DNA of 7,146 bases from Schleiferiaceae bacterium (GTDB lineage: Bacteria; Bacteroidota; Bacteroidia; Flavobacteriales; Schleiferiaceae), in the NCBI GenBank assembly GCA_030829675.1, contig JAURAE010000067.1, positions 1 to 7,146 on the forward strand. The letters run 5' to 3'. This document shows positions 1 to 6,115 of the stretch, piece after piece. Numbering within the stretch: the first letter of the stretch is position 1; each line of letters starts with the position of its first letter. Both the position numbers and the translations under genes were made by a program. Below the pieces are notes generated by a model. It saw only the letters and a list, made by a program, of their open reading frames with translations. It made no database searches and was not told the DNA's origin.

Positions 1-1042
1 CATTGCCTCCGCTCTCGCTCGCTGTCAAAAAGGCAGTTTGCGCTTCGGTCTTTTTACCGGTTTTCAGGTAACAATCGGCCAAGTGATAGTAAGCACTCTG
101 GGCCATATCATCACCGCGGCTGTGGATTTTATTGAAACTTTGTATGGCTTCCTCGTAGCGACCGGTCTTGTACAATACAAAGCCGAGCTTGTAGTGATCA
201 TCATCGCTGAGCTTGCCGCCAAGACTCTGGTGCTTCTCCAAGTATTTTGCGCTTTGCGCCCAATCCTTCTTCTGGTAGTACCCCTCGCCGATGAGTTTAG
301 CTATTTCCGAAGCACGGCTCTCCACCGCTTGGGCCAACAACGTCTCTCCAACGCGAAGCAATTCATCTACCTCTCCTGTTTTGTAGTAGATCTGGCTCAG
401 GTAGTAAGGCACCACCCCACCGAATTTCTCATCGCCAATGAGTGATTCAAATTGAGCAATGGCCGTTGAATATTGTTCCGCCTCGTAGGCAATGTGGCCG
501 TAGTAGTATTTGTGATGGGTTTGGTATTCTCCGGAATACGAAGTTCCCTGAAAGAACAAGTTTCTGGCTTTCTCAATATCGTCCTCCATTAAGTAGCTGT
601 AGGCGAGCTTGAAGTAGTATTCGCTCTTGAAAGAATTTGGCACATCTGCCGCATCAATAGCACTCAACCATTGCACCACCTTGCGGTAACGGCGGTTGTT
701 GAAGTAGTAGTTGGCCGCGCTGACGTGGGCCTCTTGCCATCTTGGACTAAGCGGGTAGGTATTGGCGAAATACGTCAAAAAGTATTCGCTGTGCTCGTTC
801 ATCAAGTACAGTGCACACATGGCGCGGTAGTAGCTGCTTTCTTCCTTGAGAAAGCTTTGGAGCGGCAAATCTGTAGAAAGGATGTCGTCGAAGCCTACGC
901 GGGCGGCAGCATATAATCCTTCATCAAACAGGGCAACACTTTCGTTGAACGTCGCTTCATGTCCGTGCTCGAGCGCTGTTTCTTGCGCCATCATAGCCCC
1001 CGAAAACACTAGCGAAAGGAATAAGAAGAGGGTTGTTCTCAT
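1..1042 (-). CDS. Exported TPR-repeat protein, N-terminal part (runs off the left edge)
   Basis: An open frame on the minus strand starts at the ATG 1042-1040 and stays open for 347 codons to the window edge, so the C-terminus is missing. Residues 1-20 (MRTTLFLFLSLVFSGAMMAQ) look like a Sec signal peptide with cleavage near Ala19 or Gln20, so the protein should act in the periplasm or at the outer membrane. The rest is helical and reads as successive TPR-like units rich in Tyr-Tyr pairs, for example around residues 141-165, 177-201, 212-236, 283-307 and 317-342. The last two, with 'YKTGRYEEAIQSF' and 'LADCYLKTGKKTEA', fit the TPR consensus best. TPR proteins are scaffolds for protein-protein contacts. 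Large exported TPR proteins of several hundred residues are common in Bacteroidota, but I cannot assign a partner. It is transcribed divergently from the ftsE-like gene. The upstream ATG at 1048-1046 is followed directly by TAG, so 1042 is the only sensible start. Confidence 0.88.
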   Translation of the reverse strand, partial: MRTTLFLFLSLVFSGAMMAQETALEHGHEATFNESVALFDEGLYAAARVGFDDILSTDLPLQSFLKEESSYYRAMCALYLMNEHSEYFLTYFANTYPLSPRWQEAHVSAANYYFNNRRYRKVVQWLSAIDAADVPNSFKSEYYFKLAYSYLMEDDIEKARNLFFQGTSYSGEYQTHHKYYYGHIAYEAEQYSTAIAQFESLIGDEKFGGVVPYYLSQIYYKTGEVDELLRVGETLLAQAVESRASEIAKLIGEGYYQKKDWAQSAKYLEKHQSLGGKLSDDDHYKLGFVLYKTGRYEEAIQSFNKIHSRGDDMAQSAYYHLADCYLKTGKKTEAQTAFLTASESGGN

Positions 1043-1060
1043 CTACATTGGGTTTATCCT

Positions 1061-1068
1061 TAAAAATA
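1061..1068 (-). promoter_or_regulatory. Weak -7-like element for the TPR gene
   Basis: On the minus strand the bases 1068-1061 read TATTTTTA, one mismatch from the Bacteroidota -7 consensus TAnnTTTG. They lie about 18 bases before the TPR start codon. No convincing TTG-type -33 element sits at the right spacing, so this is only a candidate. Confidence 0.2.
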
Positions 1069-1144
1069 AGTGTCCTCCAACGGGGAATCCTTGTGGTTAG
1101 GGACCAATTCATTGGAGTTATTCACATCTTCAAAAACGCTGCCG

Positions 1145-1174
1145 TTCGCCGTTTTGGTATTTGTCCTACATTTG
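1145..1174 (+). promoter_or_regulatory. Candidate promoter for the ftsE-GT2 operon
   Basis: TACATTTG at 1167-1174 matches the Bacteroidota sigma-70 -7 consensus TAnnTTTG exactly. TTC at 1145-1147 is one base from the -33 TTG, with a spacing of 19 bases. Transcription would begin near 1180 and leave a leader of about 30 bases before the ATG at 1211. No Shine-Dalgarno sequence precedes that ATG, which is normal for the phylum. Confidence 0.45.
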
Positions 1175-1210
1175 AAAACCACCCTTCAACATTGAATTTG
1201 AACGCATCCT

Positions 1211-1888
1211 ATGGCGCTAGTATCCCTCGATAAAGCAAGCATTTTCCAAGGCAAACACTTGGTCCTTAGCAACGTAAGTTTTAATGTGCAACCCGGCGAG
1301 TTCATCTACCTCATCGGACAAACGGGATCCGGCAAGAGTTCTTTGTTGAAGACTCTCTATGGCGACCTACCCCTGCAGGTGGGCAGTGGCCAAGTAGGAA
1401 CCCACGACCTCGTGGGATTGAAGGACAAAGACATTCCTAGTTTGAGAAGAGAATTGGGCATTGTATTCCAAGATTTTCAACTGCTCACGGATCGCACGGT
1501 GGAGGCCAACCTTGATTTCGTTCTACGCGCCACCGGCTGGAAGGACAAGGAAGAACGCGCCAAACGCATCGTGGAGGTATTGTCTAGGGTAGGCGTGCAA
1601 AACAAGAAGCACAAGCACCCGTTCGAAATTTCAGGCGGGGAGCAAAAACGTGTGGCCATCGCCCGAGCGCTATTGAACGATCCGAAAATCATTTTGGCGG
1701 ACGAACCTACGGGAAACTTGGACCCGCGTACTTCAGAGGAAATAATGGCGCTGCTCCTTCGTTTAACTGAGGAGAACAAAAGCGTGATTATGGCCACTCA
1801 TGATTATCAGATGATCCACAAGTACCACCAACGCACACTCAAAGTTGCCGAAGGAACGGTCACGGATAATAAGGGACAAAGCGTTTAA
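1211..1888 (+). CDS. ftsE: FtsE-like cell-division ABC transporter ATPase
   Basis: A 225-residue ABC ATPase, the usual length for FtsE. Visible motifs are Walker A GQTGSGKS (36-43), Q-loop Gln87 in 'VFQDFQLL', signature SGGEQ (141-145), Walker B ending ILADE (161-165) followed by PTGNLD (166-171), and the switch His197 in 'MATHD'. The 'FQDFQLL...TVEAN' stretch and 'EPTGNLD' are typical of the FtsE/LolD/MacB group. In known systems FtsE pairs with the membrane protein FtsX, and ATP hydrolysis controls periplasmic peptidoglycan hydrolases at the division site. No FtsX-like gene is in this window. ftsE and ftsX are, to my recollection, often unlinked in Bacteroidota, so this is not decisive. LolD or a MacB-type ATPase is the main alternative. 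The next gene starts 3 bp after the stop, implying co-transcription with a glycosyltransferase. All catalytic residues are present. Confidence 0.85.
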   Translation: MALVSLDKASIFQGKHLVLSNVSFNVQPGEFIYLIGQTGSGKSSLLKTLYGDLPLQVGSGQVGTHDLVGLKDKDIPSLRRELGIVFQDFQLLTDRTVEANLDFVLRATGWKDKEERAKRIVEVLSRVGVQNKKHKHPFEISGGEQKRVAIARALLNDPKIILADEPTGNLDPRTSEEIMALLLRLTEENKSVIMATHDYQMIHKYHQRTLKVAEGTVTDNKGQSV

Positions 1889-1891
1889 TTC

Positions 1892-2803
1892 ATGGAGCAC
1901 CAGAGCATCGACCTCAGCATTTGCATTGCCAGCTTCGGCAATGATGTAGGGTCGTTGATTGAGGCACTACTTGGCGAAATAGCAGCCAATCCTTCCATAT
2001 CTAACACGGAAATCCTCATTTCGGACCAATGTTCCGAGGCTCACCCTCTGCAAAAGAATTGGACCCAGCATCCCCGCGTGCAGTACCATCACTACACGGA
2101 ACTTCGAGGACGCGCGGCCAATAGAAACCACCTCGTTGCGTTGAGCCAAGGCACTCAATTGCTGTTTTTGGACGCCGATGCCCTTCCGGTTCAACCGAAT
2201 TTCATCGCTCAATACCTCGAGCATGCAGCCCCACAGACCGTCCTTGTGGGCGGGACCGCATACCACAGTGTCCATAAGCAATGGTTGCGCCATAAAGTAG
2301 GCGTTCAGAAAGAGAGCATTCCCGCCAAACGCCGGAGTCAAACGCCGTACAGTAGTTTTTCAGCGTTCAATGTGTGCATGGACCGAGCGGTGGCTCAAAC
2401 TATTGCCTTCGACGCGAAATTGCTCGAATACGGCCATGAGGATACGCTTTTCGGATTGGAATTAAGGCACCGCTGTGTGCCAGTGAAGCACTTGGACAAC
2501 CCAGCCTACCATTTGGGTATTGATTCGGATGAGGTGTTCATGGAAAAAACCAAAACCGCCGTATTGGGATTGGCTGCGCTGATCGACGCAGGTAAAATAG
2601 ACGAAGATGTGCGCTTGTACGCGACCTACAAAAAGCTGCAATCATGGGGAGGCGCGCTGCTGTTGCGCTTACTTAACCCCGTTTTGGCCCCTTGGATGTT
2701 CGGGCGACTCAGTGCAGGTCGAGGATCGGTGGCGATGTTTGATTTGTACAAGCTGGTGGTGCTCTGTGCGGCACAACCTACAGTTGGTCGTAAAATTTCC
2801 TAA
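1892..2803 (+). CDS. Family 2 (GT-A) glycosyltransferase
   Basis: A 303-residue protein with a GT-A fold signature. The N-terminal strand 'LSICIASFGND' (8-18) is the nucleotide-binding start. 'RGRAANRNHL' (72-81) matches the region that contacts the nucleotide-sugar, and the metal-binding DxD is D94-A-D96 in 'LFLDADALP'. 'YGHEDTLFGLELR' (180-192) holds the acidic pair E183-D184, where the catalytic base of inverting GT2 enzymes sits. 'AYHLGI' (205-210) resembles the usual late His motif. By family it should move a sugar from an NDP-sugar to an acceptor at the cytoplasmic face of the membrane. The acceptor and sugar cannot be told from sequence. No clear transmembrane helix is seen; the 'ALLLRLLNPVLAPWMF' stretch (255-270) may be a membrane-associated amphipathic segment. 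It is tightly coupled to the ftsE-like gene (3-bp gap), and its last 26 bases overlap the convergent GT4 gene. Confidence 0.87.
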   Translation: MEHQSIDLSICIASFGNDVGSLIEALLGEIAANPSISNTEILISDQCSEAHPLQKNWTQHPRVQYHHYTELRGRAANRNHLVALSQGTQLLFLDADALPVQPNFIAQYLEHAAPQTVLVGGTAYHSVHKQWLRHKVGVQKESIPAKRRSQTPYSSFSAFNVCMDRAVAQTIAFDAKLLEYGHEDTLFGLELRHRCVPVKHLDNPAYHLGIDSDEVFMEKTKTAVLGLAALIDAGKIDEDVRLYATYKKLQSWGGALLLRLLNPVLAPWMFGRLSAGRGSVAMFDLYKLVVLCAAQPTVGRKIS

Positions 2804-3881
2804 GCGCTTCGCTTTCTTGGGCCCAATTCAATTCTCGCTGCGCCCGCTCAATTCCTTTGGTGTAGTGCTGGCGCTGCTCCACGACTTGGACCATTGTATT
2901 TCTTAAGGCCTCTATATCCGTCGGCTCCACCGTTGCCCCCACACCATAGCCTTCCACAATACGTGCTACCTCTACCAAAGGCGAGGTAAGGACAGGAATA
3001 CCGCAATGCAGATAATCGAAGAGCTTGTTGGGCAAACTGAAGCGGTAATTGATGTTGGTATCCTTGTCCAAGCTCAAGCCTACATCTGCGGCGGCGGTAT
3101 ATTGTAACAATTGGGCATAAGGCACGCGACCCACAAATACCACCTTGGACTCCAGCCCCCTCGCACGAACACTTTCCTTCAAGGCGGGAATGGCATCTCC
3201 AGACCCAACCAACAAAAGCATCCACTCCTCTGACATTCCGGCGATGGCCTCTACAGCTTCCTCCAATCCTCGGTCCACGTTCATTCCCGAGCCTTGATTG
3301 ATCGCGATGAATGCATCCTCTGGCAGGCCTAATTCCCTTCTTGTCACTCGGACAAACCCTTCCGGCATGGGGCTAATGTTTCTAAAGACCTTGGGACGCT
3401 TGCCATAATCGGCCTCGTATAAATCTGCTATGCTCTCGTTGACCGTCCAAATGTGGTCCACACGCGGAAACAAGCTACGCTCCAAACGTTGCCACACCTT
3501 CTTCGCCCATCGGCCCTCTAGCTCAGGTACACCGCAGAAATATTCGTGCGTATCGTAGATGAGCGTGCTGTGAAATAATCGGGACACCAAATAGTTCGGC
3601 AACAGCGTATCTAGGTCGTTGGACAACAAATGTGTGCTTCGATGCGTGAGCAAGAAAAAGAACAAGCGCACTTGCAGTTCCGCATAAAACAATGCTCCTT
3701 TCTTAAACACTAGGGATAAGCGCTGCACCTCATAGGGTCGATCAATCGCCGTACTTGTGGGCAACATCCGCCCCACCCACACGACCTCGTACCCGAGCGA
3801 CAGCAGCAACATAGCGACTTTGTGTACCCGATTATCAGTACTGATGTCGTTTGAGGTGGAAATGACAATTCGTTTGGGCAT
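2778..3881 (-). CDS. Family 4-type (GT-B) glycosyltransferase
   Basis: A 367-residue GT-B protein when started at the ATG 3881-3879. The N-terminal half has 'DNRVHKVAMLLLSLGYEV' (16-33), the usual opening of GT4 enzymes, and 'NDLDTLLPNYLVSRL' with 'YDTHEYF' (88-115), the acceptor-side domain. The C-terminal donor domain begins near 'NQGSGMNVDRGLEEAVEAI' (195-213), followed by 'LLVGSGD' (223-229), 'VVFVGRVPYAQLLQYTAAADVGL' (247-269) and 'SLPNKLFDYLHCGIPVL' (282-298). The classical E-x7-E pair is modified: D289 holds the place of the second Glu, and K286 probably contacts the donor phosphate. The frame is open up to an ATG at 3953, but that start would add 24 residues with no family similarity and overlap the start of queA, so the MPKR start is preferred. 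Family knowledge predicts retaining transfer from an NDP-sugar, probably in surface polysaccharide or glycan synthesis; substrate unknown. It lies alone on its strand. Confidence 0.86.
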   Translation of the reverse strand: MPKRIVISTSNDISTDNRVHKVAMLLLSLGYEVVWVGRMLPTSTAIDRPYEVQRLSLVFKKGALFYAELQVRLFFFLLTHRSTHLLSNDLDTLLPNYLVSRLFHSTLIYDTHEYFCGVPELEGRWAKKVWQRLERSLFPRVDHIWTVNESIADLYEADYGKRPKVFRNISPMPEGFVRVTRRELGLPEDAFIAINQGSGMNVDRGLEEAVEAIAGMSEEWMLLLVGSGDAIPALKESVRARGLESKVVFVGRVPYAQLLQYTAAADVGLSLDKDTNINYRFSLPNKLFDYLHCGIPVLTSPLVEVARIVEGYGVGATVEPTDIEALRNTMVQVVEQRQHYTKGIERAQRELNWAQESEALRKFYDQL

Positions 3882-3903
3882 TGTTGGCACGAAATAAGAC
3901 GTG

Positions 3904-3911
3904 TAAAGGTA
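3904..3911 (-). promoter_or_regulatory. Candidate -7 element for the GT4 gene
   Basis: On the minus strand 3911-3904 read TACCTTTA, one mismatch from TAnnTTTG. Transcription would begin near 3898, downstream of the ATG at 3953. If real, this site supports the shorter start at 3881. No clear -33 TTG is seen at normal spacing. Confidence 0.3.
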
Positions 3912-3919
3912 GGGAACGC

Positions 3920-3927
3920 TAAATTTG
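3920..3927 (+). promoter_or_regulatory. Candidate -7 element for the queA-like gene
   Basis: TAAATTTG at 3920-3927 is an exact match to the Bacteroidota -7 consensus TAnnTTTG, 20 bases before the ATG at 3948. The predicted leader is only about 15 bases. The -33 region is poor: GTG at 3901-3903 is the nearest to TTG. It stands back to back with the GT4 element at 3904-3911. Confidence 0.4.
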
Positions 3928-3947
3928 CATCCGCAGTACCGGGCAAT

Positions 3948-5132
3948 ATGCAAAAATCAGATTTCGAATACGACTTACCAAACTCACGCATTGCCGTGCA
4001 TCCCTTGTCGGAGCGCGATCAAAGCAAGTTGCTCGTATTTAAAGAGGGCATGATCCGGGACCAATTATTTACTGACCTCCCCGCCCAGCTGCCGCCACAA
4101 AGCCAGCTGATCTTCAACAACACACGCGTGGTCCGTGCTCGCCTTCATTTCGTCAAAACCGAAGGCGCGAAGCCTATTGAAATCTTCTGCCTCGGGCCAC
4201 ATGCCCAAAGTGTTGAGGAAGCGATGAATAGTGTGCACAAAGTCAACTTTGAATGCTTGGTCGGCAACCTCAAGCGTTGGAAGGATCACCCATTGGAATT
4301 GGACCTTGAAAATGGCACCACCCTTAGAGCGGAAAAAATCTCCCGGAACGGAGCCTATTGGGTCATTTCTTTCACGTGGGACAGCGACCTCACCTTTGCT
4401 CAAGTTCTCGAGTGGGCCGGTAAAATACCACTGCCGCCTTACATGAACCGCGACGCGAGCTCCGACGATGTAGAGCGTTACCAAACCGTATATGCTCACA
4501 CGAACGGCTCCGTGGCTGCCCCCACCGCCGGCCTTCATTTTACAGACCGCGTTTTTCAATCCTTGGAAAGAGCCGGCCATAGTAAAGTGGAGCTCACCCT
4601 GCACGTTGGCGCAGGCACTTTTAAACCATTGGGAGAAGGAGAAATCGAGGCACACCAGATGCACGACGAAGAGATCATCCTATCTCAGCAATGGCTCGAG
4701 CAGTATTTGGGGCACGAGGGTCCCAAAATCGCAGTCGGCACCACGAGCCTCAGAAGTTTGGAAAGCTTTCACTGGATCGGCGCAAAATTGATAGAAACCG
4801 GTGAGTTGAACCCCTTAGGTCAATTTGAAGCGTACACCCTCAACCCCTCCTTGACGGTCACCCAAACCTATTCAGCCCTGCTCGACGCTCTGAAAGTGCG
4901 TGGCATCATGGAAGTAGCCTTGCACACCCAACTCATGATCAAACCGGGCTATTCCTTCAAAACCGTCAAAGGCATCGTTACTAATTTCCACCAACCCGGC
5001 TCCACATTACTGCTTCTAGTTAGTGCGGGAGTGGGCGAACAATGGCGCGACATTTACGCTCATGCCCTAGATCATGATTACCGTTTTCTGAGCTACGGAG
5101 ATTCCTCTTTGTTATTATTTCAAGGAAGCTAA
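3948..5132 (+). CDS. queA: QueA-like S-adenosylmethionine:tRNA ribosyltransferase-isomerase, long form
   Basis: A 394-residue member of the QueA family. Conserved blocks in order: 'DFEYDLPNSRIAVHPLSERD' (5-24), 'FNNTRVVRARL' (56-66), 'GKIPLPPYMNR' (158-168), 'RYQTVYA' (177-183), 'GSVAAPTAGLHF' (187-198), 'LHVGAGTFKPL' (218-228), 'VGTTSLRSLES' (263-273), 'TNFHQPGSTLLLLVSA' (345-360) and 'YRFLSYGDSSLLL' (378-390). QueA moves the ribosyl part of SAM onto preQ1 in tRNA to form epoxyqueuosine, in the cytosol. This protein is about 40 residues longer than classical QueA. Much of the difference is an insertion between 273 and 331, including 'MEVALHTQLMIKPGYSFKTV'. I recall a second, longer QueA-like protein in Bacteroidota, so this may be that paralogue rather than the housekeeping enzyme; queA is therefore a family-level symbol. 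The start matches the N-terminus of known QueA. The EEP-family gene follows after 36 bp. Confidence 0.88.
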   Translation: MQKSDFEYDLPNSRIAVHPLSERDQSKLLVFKEGMIRDQLFTDLPAQLPPQSQLIFNNTRVVRARLHFVKTEGAKPIEIFCLGPHAQSVEEAMNSVHKVNFECLVGNLKRWKDHPLELDLENGTTLRAEKISRNGAYWVISFTWDSDLTFAQVLEWAGKIPLPPYMNRDASSDDVERYQTVYAHTNGSVAAPTAGLHFTDRVFQSLERAGHSKVELTLHVGAGTFKPLGEGEIEAHQMHDEEIILSQQWLEQYLGHEGPKIAVGTTSLRSLESFHWIGAKLIETGELNPLGQFEAYTLNPSLTVTQTYSALLDALKVRGIMEVALHTQLMIKPGYSFKTVKGIVTNFHQPGSTLLLLVSAGVGEQWRDIYAHALDHDYRFLSYGDSSLLLFQGS

Positions 5133-5168
5133 CAGCAAGATTTCAGGTTCCGGGTTCGTTGAATTTTC

Positions 5169-6077
5169 ATGTTGAAATCAATCCTGTTCCTACTACTTCC
5201 TTACCTCGCCATCAGCCAACCAGTGCTATTCTACAACGTCGAAAACCTGTTCGACACCCTCCATGATTATGGACATGCCGACGAGGACTTCCTTCCCGAG
5301 GGTCCGCGCCAAAACAACAGCATAACCTATTGGCTCAAGATCCGTCAAACCGCACGCGCTTTGCGATTGGCACAAGTACAATCGCCTACACCCCCATTGG
5401 TTATAGGCCTCGCCGAGGTTGAAACCTATGGCGCCCTATTGGCTTTAAGTCGGCACGCCGCACTACGTTCATTAGGCCCATGGCAACCGGTACTTTATGA
5501 CAGTCGTGATTCTAGAGGCATAGATGTAGCCGCTCTCGTGCATGAGGAAGTTGTGATTCTTCAATCCCATACCCTTCGAATGCCCGAAGCATGGCATACT
5601 AGGGACCCCTTATTCTTGCGATTGCTATGGCCGGATTCCACCTTGTCCCAACTCGTTTTCATCCACCTGCCCTCCAAACGAGGCGGCGCCCAACAATCAC
5701 ATCACAAAAGAATGAGGGTGCTCGAAAAAATAATGAACAGCCTAGATACCTGTCGAACACCTACCCTGCTCGCCGGTGATTTCAATACCGAACCTACCCC
5801 GAACATGATGTCCTTAGCCACAGCACACCATTGGAAACTGGCCTCCATAAATGGCACCCAGCAAGGCTCCTACAAGTACCGCGGACGTTGGAATGAACTG
5901 GATTGGGCCATGGTCAAAAACGGGGAAGTACAAGGGGAAATTTTAGCACCAGATGCGCTTCTTGAAAACGATAAAAAATGGGGCGGCAAGAAACCAAAAC
6001 GCTCCTGGATAGGCCATAGATTTTCTTTCGGATACTCGGACCACCTACCCGTTTACTATTTAATGTGTGGGAATTAG
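5169..6077 (+). CDS. Secreted endonuclease/exonuclease/phosphatase (EEP) family protein
   Basis: A 302-residue protein with a short signal peptide (MLKSILFLLLPYLAIS, residues 1-16) and then the EEP/DNase I-like fold. Active-site motifs in order: 'FYNVENLFDT' (21-30) with N23 and N26 near the metal, 'GLAEVE' with the metal ligand E83, 'DSRDSRGIDVAAL' (111-123), 'HLPSKRGG' with H166, 'AGDFNTEP' with D204 and N206, 'ELDWAM' with D245, and the C-terminal 'YSDHLPVYY' with D291-H292. All catalytic positions appear intact. The family cleaves phosphodiester or phosphomonoester bonds in nucleic acids, lipids or inositol phosphates using Mg2+. The export signal points to a periplasmic or extracellular target, possibly DNA scavenging, but the substrate cannot be read from the sequence. 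There is no lipobox Cys and no C-terminal sorting domain. The gene follows queA by 36 bp and precedes the Omp28 gene by 38 bp, so it may be co-transcribed with queA. Confidence 0.85.
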   Translation: MLKSILFLLLPYLAISQPVLFYNVENLFDTLHDYGHADEDFLPEGPRQNNSITYWLKIRQTARALRLAQVQSPTPPLVIGLAEVETYGALLALSRHAALRSLGPWQPVLYDSRDSRGIDVAALVHEEVVILQSHTLRMPEAWHTRDPLFLRLLWPDSTLSQLVFIHLPSKRGGAQQSHHKRMRVLEKIMNSLDTCRTPTLLAGDFNTEPTPNMMSLATAHHWKLASINGTQQGSYKYRGRWNELDWAMVKNGEVQGEILAPDALLENDKKWGGKKPKRSWIGHRFSFGYSDHLPVYYLMCGN

Positions 6078-6088
6078 GGTTTTTTCGA

Positions 6089-6096
6089 TATTTTCG
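6089..6096 (+). promoter_or_regulatory. Weak -7-like element before the Omp28-like gene
   Basis: TATTTTCG at 6089-6096 is one mismatch from TAnnTTTG and lies 20 bases before the ATG at 6116. No -33 partner is visible. A separate promoter would fit the different codon use of this gene, but the sequence evidence is weak. Confidence 0.2.
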
Positions 6097-6115
6097 TAAC
6101 TCAAATAACCTAGAA

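Noticed and set aside
38..1100. Several plus-strand open frames across the left end
   Set aside because: They are opposite the TPR gene, whose minus-strand frame has a signal peptide and TPR repeats. The plus-strand proteins look like reverse readings with no family features.
2802..2818. Small hairpin AAGCG-CTT-CGCTT just after the GT2 stop
   Set aside because: A 5-bp stem with a 3-base loop and no real T run is too weak for an intrinsic terminator, and it lies inside GT4 coding sequence.
3882..3953. Longer start for the GT4 gene at ATG 3953
   Set aside because: The extra 24 residues (MHIARYCGCKF...) do not resemble GT4 N-termini, overlap the queA start, and lie upstream of a candidate -7 element. 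MPKRIVISTS is a typical beginning for the family.
4065..4664. 199-codon minus-strand open frame inside the queA-like gene
   Set aside because: It lies wholly opposite a strongly conserved gene, shows no recognisable motif, and is a chance product of base composition.
6065..6115. Longer start for the Omp28-like gene at ATG 6065
   Set aside because: It would bury the lipoprotein signal behind 17 residues and overlap the EEP gene by 13 bp. The ATG at 6116 begins a standard MKK signal.
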